Below, in pieces: positions 17,365 through 25,295 of a DNA stretch of 64,000 nucleotides. Both the position numbers and the translations under genes were made by a program. Every line of letters starts with the position of its first letter. The stretch's first letter is position 1. Origin of the DNA: WS-7 sp036505295 (GTDB taxonomy: Bacteria; Eisenbacteria; RBG-16-71-46; SZUA-252); the NCBI GenBank assembly GCA_036505295.1, contig DASXTQ010000042.1, positions 1-64,000 of the forward strand. Reading direction: 5' to 3'. The notes beneath the pieces were generated by a model. The model was not told the DNA's origin and ran no database searches. It was given only the letters and a program-made list of their open reading frames with translations.

Positions 17365-18608
17365 CGGTGAAAGACTTGCTTCGCCTTCCGGACCCCTTCC
17401 ACCAGGACCTCGATGTCGCAGGGCAGATTGTACACGTAGAAGCTGGCCCTCGTCGTCGCCGCCACACCGAGCTTCGCGTGGAGCGGCATGGCGCAGTGAT
17501 GTCCGGCGCGCACGGCGACCCCCTCGTGATCCAGGACGGTCGCCACGTCGTGCGCGTGGATGTCGTCCAGAGTGAACGCGACGATGCCCCCTCGCTCAGC
17601 GGCGGGGGGGCCATAGATCGTCACGCCCGGAATCTCCCCCAGGGCCCGCATCGTCTCCGTGACCAGCCCGCGCGAGTGTTCCGCGATCGCGTCGAATCCG
17701 ATCTTCTCGATGTAATCGATCGCGGTCCCGAACGCAATCGTGTCCGCGATGTTCATCGTGCCGGCCTCGAACTTCCAGGGGACCTCGTTCCACGTGGATC
17801 CCTCGAGCTTCACCTCGCGGATCATCTCACCGCCGCCCAGGAAGGGAGGCATGGATTCCAAATGTTCGCGCTTGCCGTAGAGCGCGCCGGTCCCGGTGGG
17901 GCCGAGCATCTTGTGCGCGGAGAACGCGAGAAAGTCGCAATCGAGCTGTCGCACGTCCACGCCGAGGTGCGGGAGGCTCTGGGCCGCGTCCACGAACACG
18001 AGCGCGCCTCGGGCGTGCGCCCTTCGGGCGATCTCGGCGACCGGGTTCACCGTGCCGAGCACGTTGGACATGTGGGTGAGGGAGACGATCTTGACCGGGC
18101 CCTCGAGCAGCCGGTCGAGCCCGCTCAGGTCCAGCTTCCCCCTGGCATCGAATGGGATGTACCGAATCGCCGCGCCGCGCTCCTGGGCGAGCATCTGCCA
18201 CGGAACAAGATTCGAGTGATGCTCCATCTCGGTGAGCACGATGACGTCGCCCGGGCCCACGTTCTTCCGGCCCCATGCGTTTGAGACCAGATTCACCGAT
18301 TCCGTGGTGCCGCGGGTAAAGACGATCTCGTGCGAGGAGCGCGCATGAAGGATTCGCGCCACCTTCTCGCGGACCTCTTCGTATCGCGCGGTGGCCTCCT
18401 CGGCGATCGCGTAGACGCCCCGATGGATGTTGGCGTTATAGGTGCGGTAATAGTGCGCCAGGGCTTCGATCACGGCGACAGGCTTTTGGGTCGTCGCCGT
18501 GCTGTCGAGGTAGATCAGCGGCTTCCCGTGAGCCTTCTGCTGGAAGATCGGGAAGTCGTTGCGGATCGCGGCGAAGTCCACGCGCCGCTCGGGGGCCAAG
18601 ACCCTCAC
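17361..18608 (-). CDS. sufS: Cysteine desulfurase SufS
   Basis: 415 residues. The class V aminotransferase fold is complete. FSAHKMLGPTGTG contains the PLP-binding Lys233, and VRAGHHCAMPLH carries the persulfide-forming Cys372 in the short loop characteristic of group II (SufS/CsdA) enzymes. EMEHHSNLVPW is the substrate/PLP-contact histidine segment. It removes sulfur from cysteine to supply the SufBCD scaffold. It lies between sufD (1 bp gap) and sufU (4-bp overlap), so the three are translated together. Confidence 0.97.
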   Translation of the reverse strand: MRVLAPERRVDFAAIRNDFPIFQQKAHGKPLIYLDSTATTQKPVAVIEALAHYYRTYNANIHRGVYAIAEEATARYEEVREKVARILHARSSHEIVFTRGTTESVNLVSNAWGRKNVGPGDVIVLTEMEHHSNLVPWQMLAQERGAAIRYIPFDARGKLDLSGLDRLLEGPVKIVSLTHMSNVLGTVNPVAEIARRAHARGALVFVDAAQSLPHLGVDVRQLDCDFLAFSAHKMLGPTGTGALYGKREHLESMPPFLGGGEMIREVKLEGSTWNEVPWKFEAGTMNIADTIAFGTAIDYIEKIGFDAIAEHSRGLVTETMRALGEIPGVTIYGPPAAERGGIVAFTLDDIHAHDVATVLDHEGVAVRAGHHCAMPLHAKLGVAATTRASFYVYNLPCDIEVLVEGVRKAKQVFHR

Positions 18609-18609
18609 G

Positions 18610-20001
18610 TCACGCCGCGGCCTTCCGCTCCACGGCGGCGGTCACGGTCGTGCGGAGCGATTCGGCCGGAATCCTCTCGAGCACAGGTTCGAAGAACCCC
18701 TGGATGATCATCCGTTCCGCCTCCGGCCGCGGGAGGCCCCTCGACCTCAGATAGAAGAGCTGGTCCTCGTCGACCTGGCCGACGGTGGCCCCGTGCGTAC
18801 ATCGAACGTCGTTTGCCTCGATTTCCAGGCTCGGGATCGAGTCCGCACGCGCTCTCTCGGAGAGAAGGAGATTCCGGTTCGCCTGGTAGGCGTCCGAGCG
18901 CTGGGCATCCTTGTGCACCTTGATCAGGCCCTGGTAGACCATCCGCGCGCGGTCGCGAAGCGCGCCCTTGAACAGGAGGTCGCTGACCGAGTGACCGACG
19001 TTGTGGTTCTGGAAGGTGTGGAAATCGAAGTGCTGCGTCCCATTCCCGAAGTAGCAGCCGGAGAACTTGGCCTCGGTCCCCTCGCCGTCGAGGTGCATCT
19101 CCAGATCCAGCTTGGTGAGCTTTCCGCCCAGCGCGGTGTAGGTCCAATGGAACCGCGCGTCGCGCGCGATCCGTACGCGCTCCGTGCCGAAGTGATGGAT
19201 GTTGCCACCCCAGCGCTGGAAGGTGGCGAGATGGAGGCTCGCGGATTGCCCCACCGTGACCTCGGTCGCGCCGACGTTCACGCCCGCCCCCGGCTCGCCG
19301 TGCGAGACGTACTCCTCGATGACCGCCGCTTCGGACCCGTTCCCCATTGCGATGACCACGTGCGGGAACGTCCCGAGCTCGGGCGTCTCGCGGGTGAAGA
19401 GAAGCTGGATCGGACGCGGAACCTTGACCCCATCCGGCACGTAAAGAAACGCTCCGCCGCTCTCCAGAGCGGCCGCGAGCCCCGTGAAGCGGTTCTCGTC
19501 GAAGCGGACCGTCCGTCCGAGGAAGCGCTCCACGAGCGCGGGGTGCGCGCGCGCGGCATCCCGGATCGGCATCAGGACGACGCCGAGCTTCGCAAGCTCC
19601 GGCTCCCGGTCGATCAGAATCGCATTCGAGTCGAGCTGGACGAGGAGCGCCGAGCGCTCCTCCGGCGGCCCGATCTCGGCGCGGACCGCCGCGGGAAGCG
19701 CGCTCGTAGAAGCGACGGCGGGGTGCGGCTCCCGCACCGCGAGGATCGACTCCCATTTGAAGGAGCTGATGTCGGTCCGCCGCCACAGCTCTTCGGTGCG
19801 TGCGGGAAACGGCGTCTTCTCGCAGTACGCCCACGCCGCCGCACGGCGCCGCGCCAGAAATTCAGGCTCCTCGGCCCGCTTCGAGAGCGAGGCGATCTCG
19901 CCTGGGTTCAAAGCGCCGACGCGAACCGAGTCGAGCGTCCGCGGAGGCGCCAGGGTGTCGGATGGATTCACGCTTGATTCTCCATGGGTTCGGGCTGCCA
20001 T
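18610..20001 (-). CDS. sufD: Fe-S assembly scaffold subunit SufD
   Basis: 463 residues if begun at ATG 20001. GTG 19971 has GGAG 8 bp upstream and is the better-supported start, giving about 453 residues. The core beta-helix matches SufD (GAFLYVPDGVKVPRPIQLLF, the GTQHFDFHTFQNHN segment, then SFPSLEI-like IPSLEIEANDV and CTHGATVGQVDEDQLFYLRSRG). The histidine in CTHGATVG corresponds to the conserved SufD residue at the SufB interface. It pairs with SufB on SufC dimers to build clusters. It sits 13 bp after sufB. Confidence 0.95.
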   Translation of the reverse strand: MAARTHGESSVNPSDTLAPPRTLDSVRVGALNPGEIASLSKRAEEPEFLARRRAAAWAYCEKTPFPARTEELWRRTDISSFKWESILAVREPHPAVASTSALPAAVRAEIGPPEERSALLVQLDSNAILIDREPELAKLGVVLMPIRDAARAHPALVERFLGRTVRFDENRFTGLAAALESGGAFLYVPDGVKVPRPIQLLFTRETPELGTFPHVVIAMGNGSEAAVIEEYVSHGEPGAGVNVGATEVTVGQSASLHLATFQRWGGNIHHFGTERVRIARDARFHWTYTALGGKLTKLDLEMHLDGEGTEAKFSGCYFGNGTQHFDFHTFQNHNVGHSVSDLLFKGALRDRARMVYQGLIKVHKDAQRSDAYQANRNLLLSERARADSIPSLEIEANDVRCTHGATVGQVDEDQLFYLRSRGLPRPEAERMIIQGFFEPVLERIPAESLRTTVTAAVERKAAA

Positions 20002-20014
20002 TGAACGGGAGCGG

Positions 20015-21430
20015 TCAGCCGACCGATCCCTCCATTTGGAGTTGGATGAGACGGTTCATCTCGACCGCGTACTCCATGGGCAGCTCCTTCGTGATCGGTT
20101 CGATGAACCCGTTCACGATCATGGCGGATGCTTCCGCCTCCGGGATGCCGCGGCTCATGAGGTAAAAGATCTGCTCGTCGCCGATCTTCGAGACCGTCGC
20201 CTCGTGTCCGATCGTGACCTGATCCTCCTCGATTTCCATGTACGGATAGGTGTCCGACCGGGAATGCTCGTCCAGAAGGAGCGCGTCGCAGCGAACGGTG
20301 GACTTGCTGCCCTTGGCCCCCTTCGCGACCTTGATGAGCCCGCGGTAGCCCGCGCGGCCGCCGTCCTTGCTGATCGACTTGGACACGACGCTCGAGGTGG
20401 TGTTCGGCGCGGCGTGGACCGCCTTGCCGCCGGCGTCCTGGTGCTGGCCCTTGCCGGCGAACGCGATCGAAAGGATCTCCGCGTGCGCGCCCGGCTCCAT
20501 AAGGTAGACGCTCGGATATTTCATCGTGAGCTTGGACCCGAGGTTCGCGTCCACCCACTCCATCCGTGCGTTGCCGTAGGCCATGGCACGCTTGGTGACC
20601 AGGTTGTACACGTTGTTCGACCAGTTCTGGATCGTGGTGTAGCGGCAGTAGGCGCCGCGCTTCACGATGATCTCGACCACAGCCGAGTGAAGCGAATCGC
20701 TCGCGTAGGTCGGAGCCGTGCAGCCCTCGACGTAATGCACCGAGGCGCCCTCGTCCACGATGATGAGGGTCCGCTCGAACTGACCCATGTCCTTCGCGTT
20801 GATCCGGAAGTACGCCTGAAGCGGGAGATCCACCTTCACGCCCTTCGGCACATAGATGAACGAGCCGCCGCTCCACACCGCGCTGTTCAGCGCGGCGAAC
20901 TTATTGTCCGAAGGCGGAATGACCGTCCCGAAGTATTCCCGGAAAAGCTCCGGGTGCTCCTTCAGCGCGGTGCCCGTGTCGAGGAAGATGACGCCCTTCT
21001 CCGATAGGCTCGCCTTGATCTTGTGGTAGACCGTCTCGGAGTCGTACTGGGCGCCCACGCCGGAGAGAAACTTCTGCTCCGCCTCGGGAATGCCCAGACG
21101 ATCGAAGGTCTTCTTGATGTCGGCCGGGACCTCGTCCCAGGTCTTGCTCTGCTCCTCGGCCGGCTTCAGGTAGTAATAGATGTTCTGGAAGTCGATCTCC
21201 TCGACCTTGCCCCCCCAGCGGGGCAGAGGCTTCTTCTCGAACTGCTCGAGCGCCTTCAGACGAAACTCCTTCATCCAGGCGGGCTCGTTCTTGATGTCGG
21301 AGATCTGCGAGACGACTTCCTTGTCGAGTCCGCGGCGCGTCTTGAAGACGGACTTCTCCTCGTCGTGGAAGCCGTACTTTTCCTTGTATCCTTCTCGGAT
21401 ATCCAGCGTCGGCTGCTGTGTCGTTGTCAT
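20015..21430 (-). CDS. sufB: Fe-S assembly scaffold subunit SufB
   Basis: 471 residues, the usual length. Highly conserved SufB segments are present: AVWSGGSFIYVPKGVKVDLP, YVEGCTAPTY with the conserved cysteine, GAYCRYTTIQNWSNNVYNLV, MEWVDANLGSKLTMKYP and IGHEATVSKIGDEQIFYLMS. SufB is the subunit on which the cluster is assembled in the SufBC2D complex. It starts 18 bp after sufC, with GGAGG just upstream of the ATG. Confidence 0.97.
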   Translation of the reverse strand: MTTTQQPTLDIREGYKEKYGFHDEEKSVFKTRRGLDKEVVSQISDIKNEPAWMKEFRLKALEQFEKKPLPRWGGKVEEIDFQNIYYYLKPAEEQSKTWDEVPADIKKTFDRLGIPEAEQKFLSGVGAQYDSETVYHKIKASLSEKGVIFLDTGTALKEHPELFREYFGTVIPPSDNKFAALNSAVWSGGSFIYVPKGVKVDLPLQAYFRINAKDMGQFERTLIIVDEGASVHYVEGCTAPTYASDSLHSAVVEIIVKRGAYCRYTTIQNWSNNVYNLVTKRAMAYGNARMEWVDANLGSKLTMKYPSVYLMEPGAHAEILSIAFAGKGQHQDAGGKAVHAAPNTTSSVVSKSISKDGGRAGYRGLIKVAKGAKGSKSTVRCDALLLDEHSRSDTYPYMEIEEDQVTIGHEATVSKIGDEQIFYLMSRGIPEAEASAMIVNGFIEPITKELPMEYAVEMNRLIQLQMEGSVG

Positions 21431-21448
21431 GGTTGCCTCCCGGCCGCC

Positions 21449-22219
21449 CTAAGCGGCCTGGTCCTCGCGGATCCAGTCATATCCCTGCTTCTCGAGCTCG
21501 AGCGCAAGGTCGGCCCCGCCGGACTTGACGATCCGCCCGTCCACGAGCACGTGGACGAAGTGCGGCTTAATGTAGTTCAAGATCCTCTGGTAGTGCGTGA
21601 TCAAGAGCACGCCCAGGTCCGGTCCCGTCAGCGCGTTCACGCCTTCGGAGACGATCCTGAGCGCGTCGATGTCGAGTCCCGAATCGGTCTCGTCCAGAAT
21701 CGCGATCTCGGGCCTTAGCACGGCCATCTGCAAGATTTCCGCGCGCTTCTTCTCACCGCCCGAGAAACCGTCGTTCAGGTAACGGCCCGCGAACGACTCG
21801 TCCATCCTGAGTAGAGCCATCTTCTCCTTGACGAGCGTCCGGAATTCCTTGGGCGGGATCGGCTTCTCCTCGCCCAGCTCCTTCCGCCGCACGTTCAGCG
21901 CGTTCCGGAGGAAATTCGCGACGCTCACGCCCGGGATGGCCGTCGGGTACTGGAACGCGAGGAAGATGCCCTTCCGCGCGCGCTCGTCCGGGGAAAGCTC
22001 GAGGACGTCCTCGCCCTTGTAGAGGATCGTTCCGTCCGTCACCTCATATTTGGGATTCCCCATCAGCGCGTTCGCGAGCGTGCTCTTGCCCGATCCGTTC
22101 GGTCCCATCAGGGCGTGGATCTCACCCTTGTTCACGGCCAAGGAAAGGCCCTTCAATATGGGCTTCCCGTCGATCGAGATGTGCAGATTTCGAATCTCCA
22201 GCGTCGGTGTAGCGCTCAT
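21449..22219 (-). CDS. sufC: Fe-S assembly ATPase SufC
   Basis: 256 residues from ATG 22219 with AAGGAGA upstream; the longer open frame to 22465 overlaps the sufA gene and is not used. This is an ABC-type ATPase with Walker A MGPNGSGKST, signature FSGGEKKRAEILQ, Walker B EIAILDETDSGLD and the H-loop LLITHYQRIL. The ILDETDSGLDIDAL string is diagnostic of SufC. It energises the SufBD scaffold in the cytoplasm. Confidence 0.97.
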   Translation of the reverse strand: MSATPTLEIRNLHISIDGKPILKGLSLAVNKGEIHALMGPNGSGKSTLANALMGNPKYEVTDGTILYKGEDVLELSPDERARKGIFLAFQYPTAIPGVSVANFLRNALNVRRKELGEEKPIPPKEFRTLVKEKMALLRMDESFAGRYLNDGFSGGEKKRAEILQMAVLRPEIAILDETDSGLDIDALRIVSEGVNALTGPDLGVLLITHYQRILNYIKPHFVHVLVDGRIVKSGGADLALELEKQGYDWIREDQAA

Positions 22220-22242
22220 GTTCTCCTTCCGTGTGTTCTGGC

Positions 22243-22635
22243 CTAAAGTGTGAAGCTGTCCCCGCATCCGCACGTCTTCTTGACGCGCGGGTTCTTGAAC
22301 TGGATCCCGGTCCCTAAGAGCCCGCGTTGGTAGTCGATCTCCGTCCCCGCGAGAACATCCAGCGAGCGCGGATCCACATAAACGGTCAAGTCCTCGTATT
22401 CGAGCACGGTGTCGCTGCCGCGACGTTCCGTCGTGAAACCAAGAAAGTAGCTGTACCCAGAGCAACCCCCCGCCTTGACCCCGATGCGAAGCGCCTGCCC
22501 TTCCTTGCCTTCGTTCCCGCGGATACGCTTCACGTAGTCCACGGCGGCAGGCGTGAGGGAGATGGAGCTCGTCCCCTGGGGTTCGCGGGTCTCGGTCTCC
22601 GTCGTGCGAATGTCGTTTGTTGGCTCTTCGCTCAT
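22243..22635 (-). CDS. sufA: A-type Fe-S carrier (SufA/HesB family)
   Basis: 130 residues. The three cluster-binding cysteines are in GGCSGYSY and the C-terminal TCGCGDSF. LTPAAVDYVKRI begins the family fold after a 25-residue polar N-terminal extension rich in Thr and Glu. A-type carriers pass clusters from SufBCD to apo-proteins. The start codon overlaps the stop of the MerR regulator by 4 bp (ATGA). Confidence 0.95.
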   Translation of the reverse strand: MSEEPTNDIRTTETETREPQGTSSISLTPAAVDYVKRIRGNEGKEGQALRIGVKAGGCSGYSYFLGFTTERRGSDTVLEYEDLTVYVDPRSLDVLAGTEIDYQRGLLGTGIQFKNPRVKKTCGCGDSFTL

Positions 22636-23165
22636 GGGTTCTCCGGCGCGATGTGGAGCACGATCCTATCGGATCGGCCCGGGTCGGTGTGGAAGCCCGC
22701 GACGAGCGCCGGCTCCTCCTTCATGCCATGATCCTCGGGGCAATGCGGGCAGTCCTGCTGCGTCGTTCGCGGCGGCCGGCATGCTTGGCAGGTACGCAGA
22801 TACTCGAGCGTTCCTTCCAGCTCGCGCGCGAGCGTCTCGTACCGGATGATCGCCTGGCGCGTCTCCGTGAGCTTCTCCTGGAACGTTTCGCGCACGACGG
22901 CCATCGCCTCGGGGCCGTACCGGCTCCCGTGCCAGGCCTTGAGCAGGCCTTGAATCTGATGGAGCGAAAGCCCCGTTTCTTGGAGGAGCTCGATCCACCG
23001 GATTCGCGTGATGGCGGACTCGTCGTAGAGCCGAAATCCCCCGTTGCTGCGCGCAACCGGATGGAGCAGGTCGAGCTCCTCGTAGAGCCTGAGCGCCCGG
23101 ACCGACTTGCCGGTCTGCCTTGCCAAGTCGCCAACCTTGAGGTGTTTTGAAACGACCGCTGCCAT
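22632..23165 (-). CDS. MerR-family regulator with CxxC-x9-CxxC tail, first gene of the suf block
   Basis: 177 residues from ATG 23165, with GGGAGGG 5 bp upstream (an earlier ATG at 23183 lacks one). The N-terminal winged helix is typical MerR: LKVGDLARQTGKSVRALRLY then LLHPVARSNGGFRLYDESAI. A dimerisation helix spans about residues 85-122. After it come Cys126, Cys129, Cys139 and Cys142, arranged CxxC-x9-CxxC. Such a cluster could bind a metal or an Fe-S centre; SoxR uses a different spacing. Because it heads the suf transcript with a 4-bp overlap into sufA, it probably senses Fe-S or metal status and controls the block in place of IscR or SufR. The ligand is not known. Confidence 0.88.
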   Translation of the reverse strand: MAAVVSKHLKVGDLARQTGKSVRALRLYEELDLLHPVARSNGGFRLYDESAITRIRWIELLQETGLSLHQIQGLLKAWHGSRYGPEAMAVVRETFQEKLTETRQAIIRYETLARELEGTLEYLRTCQACRPPRTTQQDCPHCPEDHGMKEEPALVAGFHTDPGRSDRIVLHIAPENP

Positions 23166-23187
23166 ACGATCCCTCCCGTACATCTAC

Positions 23188-23217
23188 ATCTTACCCTTAC
23201 GCGAAGGTTAGAGTCTA
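23188..23217 (-). promoter_or_regulatory. MerR-type promoter/operator of the suf block
   Basis: Reading leftward: -35-like TAGACT, an 18-bp spacer, and -10-like TAAGAT. An imperfect dyad AACCTT-N5-AAGGGT (23193-23209) is centred in the spacer, as in promoters that MerR proteins activate by distorting an over-long spacer. The regulator ATG is 23 bp downstream. Confidence 0.5.
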
Positions 23218-23281
23218 ACTAAAATTTCGGCCGGGGAGCCTCGGGTGTTGAGCTGATTCAAAGGTTGGCGAGTGTCTGGGA

Positions 23282-23306
23282 TAACTTGTTTATACGTATT
23301 AAGTTA
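23282..23306. promoter_or_regulatory. AT-rich inverted repeat between the MerR gene and the cupredoxin gene
   Basis: TAACTT and AAGTTA arms flank 13 bp that contain the palindrome ATACGTAT. It stands out in a GC-rich chromosome and may be an operator or promoter core for the cupredoxin gene. The rest of the 269-bp gap holds no other feature I can support. Confidence 0.35.
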
Positions 23307-23434
23307 GATGTTTCATTCCCGCATTCGGTTCATGCCGCTGGCCGCGACGGATGCCAACACAACCGGGGGTCACCGCAGTAGGCTCGGTGGTGTATATTGA
23401 TGTGAGCCGGAGTCCATCCTTTCTGGAGGTTTTC

Positions 23435-23812
23435 ATGAAGCTGATCCAGGGCGCGCTGCTAGCCATCTTGATCCTCGTGCTCGGTGTTACAGCACTTTCT
23501 TGCAAGAAGAAGTCGAACCCCGTGGCACCCGGCGGTGGGGCCGACGTGACGATCGACATCGTCGCGGACATGAACGCCGGGGCGTTCGGCGGCAAGCGTA
23601 CCGTCGCCGTGGGCAAGACAGTTGCCTGGCGGAACACCCGCGGCACGACGCATACGTCCACCTCTGAAGGTGGCCCAGCAGGCGGCCAGTGGGACACCCA
23701 AGGGATCAGCCCAAGCGCCACGAGCGCGCCCATCCAAATGAACACGGTCGGAACGTACCCGTACGAGTGCACCATCCACCCGAGCATGAAAGACACGCTC
23801 GTGGTCCAGTAG
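23435..23812 (+). CDS. Cupredoxin-domain lipoprotein (type 1 copper)
   Basis: 125 residues from ATG 23435 with TGGAGG upstream; the frame extends to 23351 but without a ribosome site. The signal peptide ends in the lipobox TALSC (Cys23). The mature part is a plastocyanin-like domain. The first copper histidine lies in TTHTSTS, and YECTIHPSM supplies Cys, His and Met in the CxxxHxxxM-like order expected of a type 1 copper site. It probably shuttles electrons at the outer face of the membrane. It is convergent with the LuxC-like gene, with one base between the stop codons. Confidence 0.85.
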   Translation: MKLIQGALLAILILVLGVTALSCKKKSNPVAPGGGADVTIDIVADMNAGAFGGKRTVAVGKTVAWRNTRGTTHTSTSEGGPAGGQWDTQGISPSATSAPIQMNTVGTYPYECTIHPSMKDTLVVQ

Positions 23813-23813
23813 G

Positions 23814-25295
23814 CTAGCGCGACCGGCCGGGTTTTCGTTTTGGTCGATGTGGCCGAGGGCCCGCGGAGCGGGGCCCGGTCTCGACAGTCGTCCAGCGCAG
23901 GAAGGGCAGGAGCCGGTGCACGCCGCCATGCGTCCCCACCAGGGATGGACTTTGGAGGGCTCCCAGGGGCGCGATGCGCGGAACCCCCATCGCCGCCAGG
24001 GCGGCGGCTAGGGCAGTCCTCTCCCGGCCCTTTGCCTCGAGCCCGATCGCCTCGATGAAGCGCGCGGCCGGCGCAAGCGCCGCCTCGACCTCCTCCACCC
24101 CGTCCACGGCATGGACGCGCACCGTGCGATACGAGGGGGTGGGCTCGAAGCGCGCGCCGTCCTCGTAGACCAGCGTCCAGTCGGTCCCCTCGCTCGAGGC
24201 TAGAACCTGCGTGCCTCGACTTCCCGTCGCCTCCTCGAAATGCGCCTGCGCACGATAGAGCTGCACGCGCGCGGCTTGGCTCGCTTCGGGCTCGCTTCGG
24301 GGCAGTCCGTCGCGGAGCGACTCGAGCGCCCCGCCCAGAGCCGACGCGAACGCCGCGGGCCCGACGTCCCCACCGCGCTCGACGTAGAACGCGTGCGGCG
24401 AGAGGCAGCCCTGCTGATCGTAGAGCGCGACGTCGAACGCGGCCCGCGCGGCGAGGCTCCCCAGACCCGCGCGCGTGAGCGACGCACTGGAGATGTACGC
24501 GACGCTGACCTTCGAGCCGTGGATCACGACCTTGGCGTCCGGGCGCGTCTCCCGGGCGATGCTCATCGTCGAGTTCTCTCCTCCGAACGCGAGCACCGCG
24601 GGCGCACGCCGGACAGCCGCGCGATCGAGCTCGATGGTTCCCCCCTTCCACCACGCGACGACAATGCAGGCGCCGAGGTCTTCGTCCTCCTCGGCGATCG
24701 TCCTCGCGAGGAGCGGTGCTATGACCGGCTCCTGCGAGGAGGCCTTCGCGAAGAGCGCCGACTTCATGGCGAGCGCCGAGTAGAAGGGCCAAACCGGGAG
24801 TCCGGGCACGTTCCCCGCGTAGATCTGGAGCATCCACTCGGGACCACACGCCTGGCGCGGGATCCCTTTCCGATCGGGCGTGGGGCGGTCGAGCGCGGCC
24901 GCCGATCCCAACTCCGAGGCGACCCAGCGCGACACGCCGCCCGCCGCAAGGGGACCGAAGGTGTCCGTGAGCGCCCGCTCGATCATCGGGGTCGAGAAAC
25001 GCCCGGAGCGCGCGAGCCACGCGATGGCGTTCCGGCGCACGGGACTCTGCGGGTCCAGGAACCGCTGCGCGACGCGCTCGAGCACGCGATGGATCTCGGC
25101 CGCGGGCCGGCGCGCAAGACGCTCCGCGCGCGCCGAGCGGATCGCCTCGACCCAGGTCTCGATCGAGGCCGGGGTGACGGTCGCGAGCCGCAGCTCGATC
25201 GCGTCGTGGGGCGGGCCGAACCGTTGGACGCTCGTCTCGGCGTCCCGCTCCACCTCGGGCGGAAGATAGAAAGCGTCGAAGAGCCCCTGCGTCAT
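23814..25295 (-). CDS. LuxC-family acyl-CoA reductase
   Basis: 493 residues from ATG 25295, which overlaps the stop of the LuxE-like gene (ATGA). The LuxC/aldehyde-dehydrogenase-like fold is recognisable: LQIYAGNVPGLPVWPFYSAL (an N-terminal family hallmark), AVLAFGGENSTMSIA, and YDQQGCLSPHAFYVE containing the catalytic cysteine that forms the acyl-thioester. LuxC reduces activated fatty acyl groups to aldehydes with NADPH. Together with LuxE it forms a fatty acid reductase. No luciferase genes are nearby, so the aldehyde must serve another purpose, such as lipid modification or hydrocarbon or alcohol formation. Confidence 0.85.
   Translation of the reverse strand: MTQGLFDAFYLPPEVERDAETSVQRFGPPHDAIELRLATVTPASIETWVEAIRSARAERLARRPAAEIHRVLERVAQRFLDPQSPVRRNAIAWLARSGRFSTPMIERALTDTFGPLAAGGVSRWVASELGSAAALDRPTPDRKGIPRQACGPEWMLQIYAGNVPGLPVWPFYSALAMKSALFAKASSQEPVIAPLLARTIAEEDEDLGACIVVAWWKGGTIELDRAAVRRAPAVLAFGGENSTMSIARETRPDAKVVIHGSKVSVAYISSASLTRAGLGSLAARAAFDVALYDQQGCLSPHAFYVERGGDVGPAAFASALGGALESLRDGLPRSEPEASQAARVQLYRAQAHFEEATGSRGTQVLASSEGTDWTLVYEDGARFEPTPSYRTVRVHAVDGVEEVEAALAPAARFIEAIGLEAKGRERTALAAALAAMGVPRIAPLGALQSPSLVGTHGGVHRLLPFLRWTTVETGPRSAGPRPHRPKRKPGRSR

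Noticed and set aside
23334..23360. Sigma-54 site in front of the cupredoxin
   Set aside because: TGGCCGCGACGGATGC has 11 rather than 10 bases between GG and GC and a poor -24 element.
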